Below, piece by piece: positions 15,260 through 25,704 of a stretch of DNA of 35,697 nucleotides. Origin of the DNA: Candidatus Polarisedimenticolia bacterium (GTDB lineage Bacteria; Acidobacteriota; Polarisedimenticolia; Gp22-AA2; AA152). Within the stretch, counting starts at the first letter, position 1, and every line of letters starts with the position of its first letter. The stretch covers positions 1 to 35,697 of the forward strand of contig DASTZC010000227.1 in the NCBI GenBank assembly GCA_035764505.1. The letters run 5' to 3'. Below the pieces are notes generated by a model. It saw only the letters and a list, made by a program, of their open reading frames with translations. It was not told the origin of the DNA and searched no databases. Made by a program: the position numbers and the translations under genes.

Positions 15260-15263
<4 letters not shown>
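14550..15263 (-). CDS. Glycerophosphodiester phosphodiesterase, apparently starting at CTG
   Basis: The protein has 237 residues in the GDPD TIM-barrel family. It hydrolyses glycerophosphodiesters to sn-glycerol 3-phosphate and an alcohol. Catalytic blocks are visible: [32 protein letters not shown] (metal and acid residues), [16 protein letters not shown], and the C-terminal [26 protein letters not shown]. There is no signal peptide, so it acts in the cytosol. The only in-frame ATG (15386) would overlap the typA gene by 127 bases. The family start instead coincides with a CTG at 15263 that overlaps the typA stop as CTGA, with GGAGG four bases upstream. This looks like translational coupling from an unusual start codon. 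Confidence 0.88.
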
Positions 15264-17377
<2,114 letters not shown>

Positions 17378-17378
17378 A

Positions 17379-18638
17379 TCAGCGCCGGGAAGAGCCCTTG
17401 CGCGCTCCGCGGCGCCGGGCGGTGGGCGCCTTTTTGGCCGGGCGTCGCCGGCGGGGCGAAGCAGCCTTCCTGCGCCGGGCACCGGAGGAAGACTTGCGCG
17501 AAGCCTTGCCGGTTTCTCCGATCACCACGGCCCGCACGCTCACGATCGGCGGCAGACCTCCCATCAGCAGCCGCCAGGAATCGCCGTCGTCGCGCGATCC
17601 GTACACCTGCCCGCTGCGCGTGCCGAAGTAGACGCCGGCCGGGGCCAGGGTGTCGACGGATAGAGCGTCGCGCAGCACCGTTTCCAGGGCGTTTTTCTGA
17701 GGCAGGCCGCGTGTCATGGGATGCCACGAGCTGCCGGCGTTGCGCGTGCGGTAGACCCGCAGCTTCCCCTCCGGCGTGCAGCGGAACTGGTCCGACTCCA
17801 GCGGAACGATGTAGACGGTGTCGGGGTCGTGCGGATGGATCGCCATGGGGAAGCCGAAATCGGAGGGGACGCCGCGGGCGATGTCCTCCCAGGAATCGCC
17901 CCCGTTGTCGCTGCGGTAGAGACCCCAGTGGTTCTGGGCGAAGAGACGCTCCGGCCGATCGGGGTGCATCACCACCTTGTGGACGCACTGCCCGAACTCG
18001 GGGTGCTTGTCGGGAAGGAACTCGGCGCGAATCCCCTGGTTGCGCGGGCGCCAGCTCTTGCCGCCATCGTCGGTGCGATACACCCCGCCGGTGGAGATCG
18101 CCACCACCATGCGCTTGCGGTCCGAAGGATCGGGAAGGATGGTGTGCAGGCAGAGTCCGCCGCCGCCCGGCTCCCAGCGCTCCCGATGCGGGTGATCGTG
18201 CAGCCCGCGCACGAGCGACCAGCTCTCCCCGGCATCCTTCGACTCGAAGATCGCGGCCGGCTCGACGCCGCAGTAGAGCACGTTGGGCTCCTCGGCGCGG
18301 CCGGGCCGAATCTGCCAGATCTGCTTGAGCGAGACGCCGGCGTCGGCGGGGAACTTCACACCGGAGGCTTCCGGCGCCGTCCAGCTCCTGCCGAAATCGT
18401 CGGAGAACTGGAGCACCGCGCCCCAGTGGAAGCTGTGGTTGGCGGCGAACAGCCGGTTGCGGCCGGCGCGCGAGTCGAATCCCACGCCGTAGACGCTGTG
18501 CCCCGGGAAGTGGGGCCCGCCCAGCTCCCACTCCGAGCGCCTGCCGCCGCGCGAGCGCAGCAGGAACAGTCCTTTCATTGTTCCCACCATCACGCACACG
18601 TCGCCGTCGCCGAACCGGATCTGCCGCGTCACCGCCAT
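17379..18638 (-). CDS. Asp-box (BNR/sialidase-like) propeller protein with basic tail
   Basis: The protein has 419 residues from an ATG with GGGAG seven bases upstream. There is no signal peptide. Six Asp-box repeats (S/T-x-D/N-x-G-x-x-W) lie near residues 79, 133, 189, 243, 298 and 348, predicting a six-bladed beta-propeller of the WD40/YVTN/BNR type. Sialidase catalytic residues are not evident, so exo-sialidase labels given to this family are probably misleading. Residues 378-419 form a tail in which about 20 of 42 residues are Lys or Arg and none is acidic, resembling histone H1-type tails. It is first in the unit with MoaD-TypA (one-base gap) and the phosphodiesterase. From memory, propellers of this type are often next to MoaD/ThiS-family genes. 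Confidence 0.85.
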   Translation of the reverse strand: MAVTRQIRFGDGDVCVMVGTMKGLFLLRSRGGRRSEWELGGPHFPGHSVYGVGFDSRAGRNRLFAANHSFHWGAVLQFSDDFGRSWTAPEASGVKFPADAGVSLKQIWQIRPGRAEEPNVLYCGVEPAAIFESKDAGESWSLVRGLHDHPHRERWEPGGGGLCLHTILPDPSDRKRMVVAISTGGVYRTDDGGKSWRPRNQGIRAEFLPDKHPEFGQCVHKVVMHPDRPERLFAQNHWGLYRSDNGGDSWEDIARGVPSDFGFPMAIHPHDPDTVYIVPLESDQFRCTPEGKLRVYRTRNAGSSWHPMTRGLPQKNALETVLRDALSVDTLAPAGVYFGTRSGQVYGSRDDGDSWRLLMGGLPPIVSVRAVVIGETGKASRKSSSGARRRKAASPRRRRPAKKAPTARRRGARKGSSRR

Positions 18639-18674
18639 GGAAGAGCTCCCGGAGTGTGAGTAAGAAGGATGCGA

Positions 18675-18704
18675 AACGTAGCACACCGCGCGCGCTCCGA
18701 TCAA
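18675..18704 (-). promoter_or_regulatory. Possible promoter of the propeller-TypA unit
   Basis: On the minus strand TTGATC (18704-18699) and TACGTT (18680-18675) are 18 bases apart. It is a modest match. The predicted leader is about 30 bases and ends in GGGAG before the ATG at 18638. Confidence 0.3.
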
Positions 18705-18749
18705 CCCGTGCAATGCGCCGTTGCGGCATCCGTCGTGGTGCAAAGGCCG

Positions 18750-18779
18750 TTGCCGTGGCGGCGGGCGCGAGCGTATAGT
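18750..18779 (+). promoter_or_regulatory. Promoter of the cysteine synthase gene
   Basis: TTGCCG at 18750-18755, an 18-base spacer and TATAGT at 18774-18779. Transcription from about 18786 gives a 36-base leader with AAGGAGA before the ATG. Confidence 0.5.
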
Positions 18780-18821
18780 CGGGGCCTCGCCCCAGACCCG
18801 CTTGCAACGAAGGAGACGTCG

Positions 18822-19745
18822 ATGAAGAACCTGTTGTCGTCGATCGGCAGGACGCCCCTCATCCGCCTGGAGCGGCTCCCCGGGACCGGAAGCGCGGAAA
18901 TCTTCGTGAAATACGAGGGAGCCAACCCCACCGGCAGCATGAAAGACCGGATGGCCCTGTCGATGGTGGAAGGGGCCGAGCGCCGCGGACAGCTGCGGCC
19001 GCGCGGCAAGGTGGTCGAGTACACCGGAGGGAGCACCGGAAGCTCGCTGGCGATGGTTTGCGCGGTGAAAGGGTATCGGGGGCACTTCGTCTCGTCCGAC
19101 GCCTTCGCCGAGGAGAAGCTGCAGACGATGCGCGCCTTCGGATCGGAGGTCGAGGTGATCCCGAGCGTGAACGGCAAAGTCACGGCCGAGCTGATCCAGG
19201 CGATCATCGAGCGGGCGCGCGAGCTGGCGGAAGAGCCGGACGCGTTCTGGACCGATCAGTTCAACAATGCCGACAACCGCCAGGCCTACCATGCGATGGC
19301 CGAGGAGATCCTCACCGCGCTCGATGGAAGGGTGGATGCCTTCGTCATGGGCGTGGGGACCGGCGGCTGCTTCTCGGGGAACGCCGAGATGCTGAAGCGC
19401 AAGGCGCCCGGCGTCCGCTGCGTTGCCTTCGAGCCTGCCGTCTCGCGGGCGCTGTCCGGAATGAAGCCGACCGGAGGGCATCGCCTGGAGGGGACGGGCC
19501 CCGGATTCGTTCCTTCGATCTGCCGGCTGGACCTGGCGGACGAGATCGTTCCCGTGACCGATGCCGACGCCTACGAGACGGCGCGCCGCATGGCACGCGA
19601 GGAAGGGATCTTCGGCGGTATCACCTCGGGTGCGAACGTCTGGGTCGCCCTGCGGCAGGCGCAGAAGCTCGGTCCCGGCAAGCGGGTGGTCACGGTGGTG
19701 TGCGACTCCGGTCTCAAATACCTGCAGGGGGATCTCTACCGTTGA
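18822..19745 (+). CDS. cysM: PLP-dependent cysteine synthase, CysM type
   Basis: The protein has 307 residues from an ATG with AAGGAGA upstream. It is a fold-type II PLP enzyme. GRTPLIRLERLP (9-20) opens the chain and NPTGSMKDR carries the Schiff-base lysine, Lys41. EYTGGSTGSS (67-75) is the substrate and phosphate loop, VGTGGCFSG binds the PLP phosphate, and GGITSGANVWVAL is near the C-terminus. It would add a sulfur donor to O-acetyl- or O-phosphoserine. In Mycobacterium the CysM enzyme uses the thiocarboxylate of the MoaD/ThiS-like carrier CysO, and here a MoaD/ThiS-like domain (fused to TypA) is encoded in the divergent unit. That link is an inference. The glycosyltransferase gene starts inside its stop codon (TTGA). 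Confidence 0.9.
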   Translation: MKNLLSSIGRTPLIRLERLPGTGSAEIFVKYEGANPTGSMKDRMALSMVEGAERRGQLRPRGKVVEYTGGSTGSSLAMVCAVKGYRGHFVSSDAFAEEKLQTMRAFGSEVEVIPSVNGKVTAELIQAIIERARELAEEPDAFWTDQFNNADNRQAYHAMAEEILTALDGRVDAFVMGVGTGGCFSGNAEMLKRKAPGVRCVAFEPAVSRALSGMKPTGGHRLEGTGPGFVPSICRLDLADEIVPVTDADAYETARRMAREEGIFGGITSGANVWVALRQAQKLGPGKRVVTVVCDSGLKYLQGDLYR

Positions 19746-21328
19746 GCGAGGCGGACGTTCCCGTGGGCGCCCTCCAGGGGTCCCGCGCCCCGGTGCGAGA
19801 TTCGGAACGGCGGTCGGAGTTGATGAGGACCGCGCTCGCCGTGGGGATTCCGGCCCTGGCGATCCTGGCGCTGCATGCGACGACCGGTGGGCGCTATCCG
19901 ATTTTCCGGGACGAACTCTACTACCTCGACTGCGCCCGGCATCTCGATTGGGGCTACGTCGACCACCCGCCGCTGTCGATCGCTCTGTTGGCAGGGTGGC
20001 GCAGCCTGTTCGGCGACTCGCTTCCTGCCTTGAGGATGCTTCCCGCCCTGTGCGGCGCGATTCTCGTCATCCTGACAGGCTGGATGGCGCGCGAGATGGA
20101 CGCGAATCTTCTCGGACAGGGTCTGGCGGCGGTGGCGGCGCTCACCGTTCCCTCCTACCTGGGAATCACCGGCTTCTATTCGATGAACGCGTTCGACCTG
20201 GTGGCCTGGGCGGCCGCGTTTCTCATTCTGATTCGGTTCCTGCGCACCGGCCGCTCATCGCTGTGGATTTCCTTAGGCCTCGTCCTGGGGATCGGCCTGC
20301 AAAACAAGATCAGCCTGCTGACCCTGGGCGCCGCGCTCGCCGGCGCGCTCCTTCTGACCTCACACCGACGCGAGCTTGCCCGCCGCGAGATCTGGATCGG
20401 CGGCGTTCTGGCGATCCTGCTCTTCCTTCCTTACCTGCTCTGGCAGGCGACGCATGACTGGGCGACGCTCGAGTTCATGCACAACGCGGCAACGCGCAAG
20501 ATCGCGGCGCTCGGCTTCTGGGGCTTCACCACGAGTCAGCTCCTGGAGATGCATCCTTTCAACATCGTCCTGTCGCTGGCGGGACTGGGCTTCCTGTGGG
20601 CGCACTCGGGGGGTCGCTACCGGCTCATCGGGATCATCTTCGTCCTGACCTTCCTGATCCTGGCGCTTCAGCGGAGCAAGCCCTACTACCTGGTCGCCGC
20701 CTACCCGCCGCTGCTCGCGGCGGGCGCCTGCGCCGTGGCCGGCACGGGGGAGCGGCGCCGGCCCGCCCTCGCCTGGGGGGTGGGAGCCCTCCTATTAATA
20801 GGAGGGGCCTTGACGGCGCCTTTCGCTGTCCCCGTCCTGCCGGTCGAGCGCTTCGTTGCCTACCAGAAAGCGCTCGGAGTCGAGCCGGCCAGCGGGGAGA
20901 ACCAGAGGCAAGGGCCGCTGCCGCAGCATTTCGCCGACCGGTTCGGCTGGCAGGAGCTGGCAGCCGGAGTGGCGCAGGCCTACCGGCAGCTGCCCGCCGT
21001 GGTCCGCGCCGTCACCGGCATCGTGACCCGAAACTACGGCGAGGCCGGCGCGCTCAACTATTACGGCCGCAGGCTCGGCCTTCCGGAAGCGGCGACGCAG
21101 CACAACAGCGGCTATTTCTGGGGGCCGCCGTCGGGGGCGAGCGCTTTTCTCATCGTGGGAAGCGAGCGGGAAGATCTGGAATCGACCTGTGGAACGCTGA
21201 CCGAGCTGCGGACTTTCGAGACCTCGCCCTGGGCGATGCCCTACGAACAGCGTCAGACCCTGTTCCTCTGCCGCGACCTGAAAATCCCCCTGGCCGAGGC
21301 CTGGCGCCGCGGCAAGCACTTTATTTGA
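19742..21328 (+). CDS. ArnT/PMT-type (GT39) membrane glycosyltransferase
   Basis: The protein has 528 residues if it starts at the TTG at 19742, which overlaps the cysM stop as TTGA and has GGGGGA ten bases upstream. An ATG at 19823 (28th codon) is the alternative. After a short cytosolic start the first membrane segment leads to RYPIFRDELYYLDCARHL, with the conserved Asp57-Glu58, and DWGYVDHPPLSIALL. This is the periplasmic catalytic loop of lipid-linked sugar transferases. About ten hydrophobic segments follow to residue 365, then a soluble periplasmic domain with a Tyr/Gly-rich region (NYGEAGALNYYG). It would move a sugar from a polyprenyl phosphate to lipid or protein; the acceptor is unknown. 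Its last 76 bases overlap the convergent lipoprotein gene. Confidence 0.85.
   Translation: MSEADVPVGALQGSRAPVRDSERRSELMRTALAVGIPALAILALHATTGGRYPIFRDELYYLDCARHLDWGYVDHPPLSIALLAGWRSLFGDSLPALRMLPALCGAILVILTGWMAREMDANLLGQGLAAVAALTVPSYLGITGFYSMNAFDLVAWAAAFLILIRFLRTGRSSLWISLGLVLGIGLQNKISLLTLGAALAGALLLTSHRRELARREIWIGGVLAILLFLPYLLWQATHDWATLEFMHNAATRKIAALGFWGFTTSQLLEMHPFNIVLSLAGLGFLWAHSGGRYRLIGIIFVLTFLILALQRSKPYYLVAAYPPLLAAGACAVAGTGERRRPALAWGVGALLLIGGALTAPFAVPVLPVERFVAYQKALGVEPASGENQRQGPLPQHFADRFGWQELAAGVAQAYRQLPAVVRAVTGIVTRNYGEAGALNYYGRRLGLPEAATQHNSGYFWGPPSGASAFLIVGSEREDLESTCGTLTELRTFETSPWAMPYEQRQTLFLCRDLKIPLAEAWRRGKHFI
20787..20806. repeat. Perfect 20-bp palindrome inside the glycosyltransferase gene
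   Basis: The arms CCCTCCTATT and AATAGGAGGG are exact reverse complements with no spacer. In frame it spells Ala-Leu-Leu-Ile-Gly-Gly with the codons CTA, TTA and ATA in a row, which are rare in this GC-rich gene. It lies at residues 349-355, within a predicted membrane segment. Confidence 0.8.
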
Positions 21329-22149
21329 GATTCGGCACAAGCACCGTCAATTGGGCAGCTTCTGACGCCAGTCAAGCACTCATTCGCCTGGCGCTGAAAC
21401 TCAGGGTGAAAACGAGGCAGGCTTGCTTGCATCCTTGCGGCGGCCGCGGCAAGGCAAGACCGGGTTTCTTTGTCGATGGAAGCGGCGGGCTGCAGTATCC
21501 ACAACCCCAGGGTCCCGCTCACCGGGGTTTGCTCCGTCCCGTTTCCCTTCTCAAGCGAACGAATCGCCTCCGGAAGTATATCTCCACGACATAGCGCCCG
21601 GGTGGCGGACTTCAGGTGCTGAAGGTGGAGCTCCGGCTTCTTAGCCCACCGCGATAATCGAGCATTTTCATATTCCTCGACGAGATCATGGAATAGCGAG
21701 CCCTCAGCGCCGTAGGTCTCTCTCGATTCAGCCTCTACCAGGTGGTCAAGGTAGGGAGCCAAGTTATCGGATGAGCAAAAGGAATGGACCGCCAGGGAGT
21801 TTTGCAGGTAATCGATGCGCTCTGAAGGGGGAACCTCGCGAAAGAGCTCGAGCACTCGAGGACATTGCGCAGGTGCCGCTCGACCGATGTCCGTGATCCT
21901 GAACTGGCTCCGTTGCAGCGAGCCCGCGCTGTCGCCACACAGCGACAAGGAGTCGTGGTACCTTCGCAGCGCCGCCTCGTAATCCGCTTTCTGCACCAGG
22001 CGGAAGGCCTCCGTCTGAGCCTGTCCACAAGTCCCGGATGGCACCGGGTTATCCAGGCTCTTCTGAACGTTCGTTTCCCGGGAGCAATGGATTGGTAGGA
22101 AGAGAACGAACAGGATGGCGAGCCGCCAATGGCGAGGCTTGCGAAACAT
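21253..22149 (-). CDS. Unknown lipoprotein in a lower-GC patch
   Basis: The protein has 298 residues with a lipoprotein-like signal: a basic start, hydrophobic LAILFVLFLPI, then Cys22 (IHCSRE). The body is mostly helical with many cysteines (about 10) and no motif I recognise. Residues 42-70 (AFRLVQKADYEAALRRYHDSLSLCGD) look like one TPR-type repeat. The DNA from about 21330 to 22250 is visibly poorer in GC (one counted line is 50%) than the rest of the window, and codon choice is less GC-biased. This hints at acquisition by transfer. The last 25 codons run antisense over the end of the glycosyltransferase gene, so the original C-terminus may have been lost. Confidence 0.6.
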   Translation of the reverse strand: MFRKPRHWRLAILFVLFLPIHCSRETNVQKSLDNPVPSGTCGQAQTEAFRLVQKADYEAALRRYHDSLSLCGDSAGSLQRSQFRITDIGRAAPAQCPRVLELFREVPPSERIDYLQNSLAVHSFCSSDNLAPYLDHLVEAESRETYGAEGSLFHDLVEEYENARLSRWAKKPELHLQHLKSATRALCRGDILPEAIRSLEKGNGTEQTPVSGTLGLWILQPAASIDKETRSCLAAAAARMQASLPRFHPEFQRQANECLTGVRSCPIDGACAESQIKCLPRRQASARGIFRSRQRNRV

Positions 22150-22254
22150 GACTTCGTGTATGGGATCGGGATTTGGAACGGAAGGGCGCCGTTCGACCTT
22201 CTAAGACCGAGGCTTGCCAGACGCAACGCGGTAAGAGGGTCGATCGCGGGCTGG

Positions 22255-22926
22255 CTATGATTTGATCAGCGGCGTGATACCCGGCATGGGGGATACGTCG
22301 TTGGGGGACTTCTTCTCGAGCAGCAGCTCCCGCGTGCCATTCTTCAGGACGAAGGCGGTGTGGGTCCTGAATCCCTCGAACATCAGGTTGATGTCGCGGT
22401 TCTGGTAGATGTGGCGCAGGGAGCGGGTGTTGCCCTCCGGGAGCCATTCGATCTGGTCCTTCCCGAGGATGCGGTAGCGGCGCCCGGGGTCGCGCCGCTC
22501 GGTCTCGCGGGTGGTGAAATAGGCGAACACCAGCCCTCCCGGCTTCATGATGCGCAGCAGGTCCACCGCGAACGCCTTGGCGTCGGCCCGCGGCAGGAAA
22601 TCGAACGCGTCCCAGGCGATCACGGCATCGAAGGTCTCATCGGGATGCTCCAGCTCCAGCTTCCCGGACTGGTCCGCGGCGATTTTTTCCACCGGCTTGA
22701 GGAGATTGTCCGCCGTGACCTTGCAGCCCAGCTCGATGAAAAACTGAAGATTTCCGCCGATGACGCTCCCCAGGTCCAACACGCGCGAGTGGCTCATCAT
22801 CGACAGCTTCTTCGCGAGGCGCGGCAGGATGTGCGAGGTCTGCACCTTGGCGGCATGTGGGGCACCGGGGAGGGGACCGGGGCCTTGGGACTCGGGGTCG
22901 CGGCGCTTGAACATGGGTCCGAACAT
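22255..22926 (-). CDS. Class I SAM-dependent methyltransferase
   Basis: The protein has 223 residues. The Rossmann-type SAM motif I is VLDLGSVIGGNLQFFIELG (about 49-67). An acidic residue follows beta-2 (VTADNL), motif IV is FDAVIAWDAFDFLP, and the post-motif is LLRIMKPGGLVFAYF. The N-terminus (1-40) is Pro/Lys-rich and may be disordered. The substrate is unknown. It lies 68 bases downstream of bactofilin on the same strand, but a 13-bp GC hairpin separates them, so cotranscription may be limited. No transmembrane or signal sequence is present. Confidence 0.85.
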   Translation of the reverse strand: MFGPMFKRRDPESQGPGPLPGAPHAAKVQTSHILPRLAKKLSMMSHSRVLDLGSVIGGNLQFFIELGCKVTADNLLKPVEKIAADQSGKLELEHPDETFDAVIAWDAFDFLPRADAKAFAVDLLRIMKPGGLVFAYFTTRETERRDPGRRYRILGKDQIEWLPEGNTRSLRHIYQNRDINLMFEGFRTHTAFVLKNGTRELLLEKKSPNDVSPMPGITPLIKS

Positions 22927-22944
22927 CTCGTTCCGTCAGAGGGA

Positions 22945-22976
22945 CGGGGCCGGCCGGAGAGTACCGGCCGGCCCCG
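22945..22976 (-). terminator. Perfect 13-bp GC hairpin between bactofilin and methyltransferase
   Basis: CGGGGCCGGCCGG and its exact complement flank a 6-base loop. It starts 18 bases past the bactofilin stop. There is no T-run on the minus strand. It is a hairpin-only terminator or attenuator. Confidence 0.5.
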
Positions 22977-22994
22977 AATCCGGATCGTGGGATT

Positions 22995-23546
22995 CTAGCG
23001 CTTTTCGGCCTGGGAGAAGCCAGCCTGCGGAGGATGCTGCGCCGCCTTCGGCTGGTTCAGGTCGCCCTGGACTGCCTGCATCGGCCGCACCTGATCGCGC
23101 GACTGCTGCTGGCCCTTGGGTCCCTTCTCCATGTCGACGGTGCCCTTGAACTGCGCCCCGTCGGCGATGACGATGCGCGGTGCCACGATGTCGCCCTTCA
23201 GGATGCCGGAGTTGGTGAGCTCCACCTTCTCGGAGGCGTAGGCGTTTCCCAGCAGCTCGCCGGTGATGACGACGCTCTTGGCGTAGACGTCGGCCTTGAT
23301 CTTGCCGTTCGGGCCGATCGTGAGGTTGTGATCCTTCAGCTCAATCTTGCCTTCGACCCGGCCCTCGATGGTGAGGTCTTCCGTGCCGGTGAGCTCGCCC
23401 TTGATGAAGATCGTCTGGCCGATGTTCACCAGCCGGCTCAAGCCGGAAGGGCTCGGGGAGGAGTGCGGCGTCGTGCTGGTGTACCCGGTCCCGGCGGAAA
23501 AGCTGCCCGGTCCCGGCACTTCCTTGTTCTCTTTCTTGTCCCACAT
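22995..23546 (-). CDS. Bactofilin (polymer-forming cytoskeletal protein)
   Basis: The protein has 183 residues from an ATG with GGAGG eight bases upstream; upstream in-frame ATGs have no such site. Residues 1-38 are a Ser/Gly/Pro-rich flexible head. Residues 40-140 are the bactofilin right-handed beta-helix with regular repeats (IFIKGELTGTEDLTIEGRVEGKIEL, DHNLTIGPNGKIKADVYAKSVVITGELLGNAYASEKVEL). The tail (145-183) is Gln/Lys-rich and disordered. Bactofilins polymerise without nucleotide at the membrane and position wall enzymes, pili or polarity factors. In Myxococcus they scaffold polarity and chromosome proteins. The unusually long leader suggests post-transcriptional control. Confidence 0.93.
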   Translation of the reverse strand: MWDKKENKEVPGPGSFSAGTGYTSTTPHSSPSPSGLSRLVNIGQTIFIKGELTGTEDLTIEGRVEGKIELKDHNLTIGPNGKIKADVYAKSVVITGELLGNAYASEKVELTNSGILKGDIVAPRIVIADGAQFKGTVDMEKGPKGQQQSRDQVRPMQAVQGDLNQPKAAQHPPQAGFSQAEKR

Positions 23547-24040
23547 CGCGTCAGCCTCCAAAAGAGAAGAAAGTTCCGTAGCGCTCGTTTCGTCCGCCCG
23601 TTCCAGATCACCACGCGACATCGCATTGAAGCGTGGCCAGGGTCCCTTCAGAAAAAATCGGGTGATTGGACGGGTGGCCCAGAGCTCGGACGATTCTTTC
23701 CGAAAGCCTTGCAGCGACCGGATTTGGCTTTCGGTCTCACCACCACGCCGCCTATAGGTATGGCGCAATCTAGCACCCGGGTTTTGGGCTGTCAAGGAAA
23801 CGCCGAGAATTGGTACCAAAAAGTAACGACACCCTGCAACGAGAACGATATGTTGGGGTAAGAGCTGCCCTGGGCCCATTCATAGAGGTATCCGCGGCCG
23901 GCGCAAAGAGAATCCGCAGGGGGCGGCTTTTGCTGCGGCGGATCGCCGGGAGTGCGATTGGACCCCCAGAAAACAGCGCAAGTCGTGTAGACTGACCTCC
24001 CCGTGAGAGATTCCAGAAGAAAGAATGGGGAGGAGGGGCT
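23547..24040. other. Divergent intergenic region, 494 bases, with bactofilin leader RNA
   Basis: From the predicted start near 23760 a leader of about 214 bases runs leftward to bactofilin. Near its 5' end are the arms CCGAAAGCC (23700-23708) and GGCTTTCGG (23726-23734), a perfect 9-bp stem with a 17-base loop. Upstream of the promoter a 10-bp palindrome TTGGTACCAA lies at 23810-23819. From 23820 to 24040, towards the peptidase gene, I see only a weak -10 candidate TAGACT at 23988-23993 with no good -35. No credible protein gene is present. Confidence 0.5.
23767..23795 (-). promoter_or_regulatory. Promoter of bactofilin
   Basis: On the minus strand TTGACA (23795-23790), a 17-base spacer and TAGATT (23772-23767). 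The -35 is a perfect match and the -10 a four-of-six match. Confidence 0.6.
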
Positions 24041-25696
24041 GTGAAGGCTCTGGCGGTATTGCTTTTCTTGGGGGTGGCCAGCGTGGGAACGATGATTGCG
24101 GCGGAGGAACCGGCGGCGGCCGAGCCATCCATGGACGATGAAGCCCGGATCTTCATGGACATGTTCGAGGCGGGATTCAAGACCTTCAACGTCGGCATGA
24201 GCGGCGAGTACTGGAACTTCTACACGCACGGGGATCCCGGCAAGACCGAGCTGTACGAAAAGGTCCAGGCCGAGATTCTCAGCGATCCGAAGACTTTCGC
24301 GCGGCTGAAGGCCTGGAACGGGAAGATCCAGGATCCGCTCCTGGCGCGGCGCGTGGACCTGCTCTACCGCACCTTCGCGATGGCGCAGGTCACCTCCCAG
24401 GAGAAGATTTACACGCTGCAGAACTCGCTGCAGAAGACGCAGATCAACTTCCGGTCAACCTACCAGGGCAAGCCGGCCACCCAGAACCAGCTGGTCAACG
24501 TGCTGCGCTACGAGAAGGACCGGGCTCTGCGCAAGGAGGCCTGGCTGGCGCGCAACCAGGTCGGCAAGGAGATGGCGCCCGATCTCACCCGGCTGATCCG
24601 GCTGCGCAACGAGGAGGCGCGCAAACTTGGATACGAGAGCTTCTATTCGATGGCGCTTGCTCAGGGCGAAATCGACGAGACCTGGCTCTTCAAGACTCTG
24701 GACGAGCTCGACCGGCTCTCGAAGGAGCCGTACGCCAGGTGGCAGGCGCGCGTGCGCAAGCAGATGCACCTGGATCGCCTGGAGTCCTGGGACACCGCCT
24801 ACGACTACGACAACTTCCAGGAAAAGCTCAAGAGCTACTTCCCCAAGAATGAAATCCTCCCGCGGCTGAAGGAGACCTACAAGGGAATCGGCCTCGACAT
24901 CGACTCGATGCCCATCCTGGTGGACGACGAGGAGCGTCCCGGCAAGAGCCAGCACGCCTTCTCCTTCCCCATCAACGTGCCCACCGACATCCGCATCCTG
25001 GCCAACGCCGATGACGGCATTGCCTCGTACCGGACGATGTTCCACGAGATGGGGCACTCGGTATATTCCGCTTCGATCGATCAGCCCACGATGCTGCTCC
25101 AGGACGCGGCCTCAGCCTGCTTCACCGAGGGGATCGGCCAGTTCTTCCCGATGTTCCTGGACAAGGAGAGCTGGCTCCTGGGGCCGGCGCACGTGCCCGC
25201 GCCGATGGTCAAGGAGGCGGTCCGCAAGCGCCTCGAGGACGCTCCCTTCGGGGTGCGCTTCTACCTGGTGATGCTGAATTTCGAGCGCGAGGCGTACCGC
25301 AACCCTGAGCAGGACTTGACGAAGCTCTGGTGGGCGATGAACGAGAAGTATCTCGGCCTGCCGCAGCATCCCGAGGTCGATTCCTGGGCGAGCATCATCC
25401 ACTTCACCTCCCATCCCGCCTATTACCAGAACTACCTGCTGGCCGACATGATCGCCGCGCAGCTGATGCGCTCCCTCGAGCACCGGCAGGGAAACGTGAT
25501 GGACAACCGTGCCACCGGCGATTTCCTGAAGAAGGAGATTTTCGCGAAGGGCGCGTCGGTGCCCTGGATGAAGCTCCTCGAGGACACCACGGGAGAAGCG
25601 CTGAACGTGCGCTACTACGTCGAGGAGAAGCTGGGACCCTCGCCGGCGACGGCGGCGGGCGGCGCGGTGCGCAACAAAGCCACTTCCTCGCGCTGA
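24041..25696 (+). CDS. M2-family (ACE-like) secreted zinc peptidase
   Basis: The protein has 551 residues from a GTG with GGAGGAGG seven bases upstream. Residues 1-20 are a signal peptide (VLLFLGVASVGTMIAA). The zinc site is His335-Glu336-Met-Gly-His339 (HEMGH), with the third ligand Glu363 in CFTEGIG, the M2 spacing of 23 residues. The M2 block FTSHPAYYQNYLLADMIAAQLM lies near residue 455. It probably removes C-terminal dipeptides from peptides in the periplasm. Human ACE is the relative of known activity. The length is close to one ACE domain. It is convergent with the sulfatase-fold gene, and their stops are only 8 bases apart. Confidence 0.92.
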   Translation: MKALAVLLFLGVASVGTMIAAEEPAAAEPSMDDEARIFMDMFEAGFKTFNVGMSGEYWNFYTHGDPGKTELYEKVQAEILSDPKTFARLKAWNGKIQDPLLARRVDLLYRTFAMAQVTSQEKIYTLQNSLQKTQINFRSTYQGKPATQNQLVNVLRYEKDRALRKEAWLARNQVGKEMAPDLTRLIRLRNEEARKLGYESFYSMALAQGEIDETWLFKTLDELDRLSKEPYARWQARVRKQMHLDRLESWDTAYDYDNFQEKLKSYFPKNEILPRLKETYKGIGLDIDSMPILVDDEERPGKSQHAFSFPINVPTDIRILANADDGIASYRTMFHEMGHSVYSASIDQPTMLLQDAASACFTEGIGQFFPMFLDKESWLLGPAHVPAPMVKEAVRKRLEDAPFGVRFYLVMLNFEREAYRNPEQDLTKLWWAMNEKYLGLPQHPEVDSWASIIHFTSHPAYYQNYLLADMIAAQLMRSLEHRQGNVMDNRATGDFLKKEIFAKGASVPWMKLLEDTTGEALNVRYYVEEKLGPSPATAAGGAVRNKATSSR

Positions 25697-25704
25697 TCCC
25701 GGCG

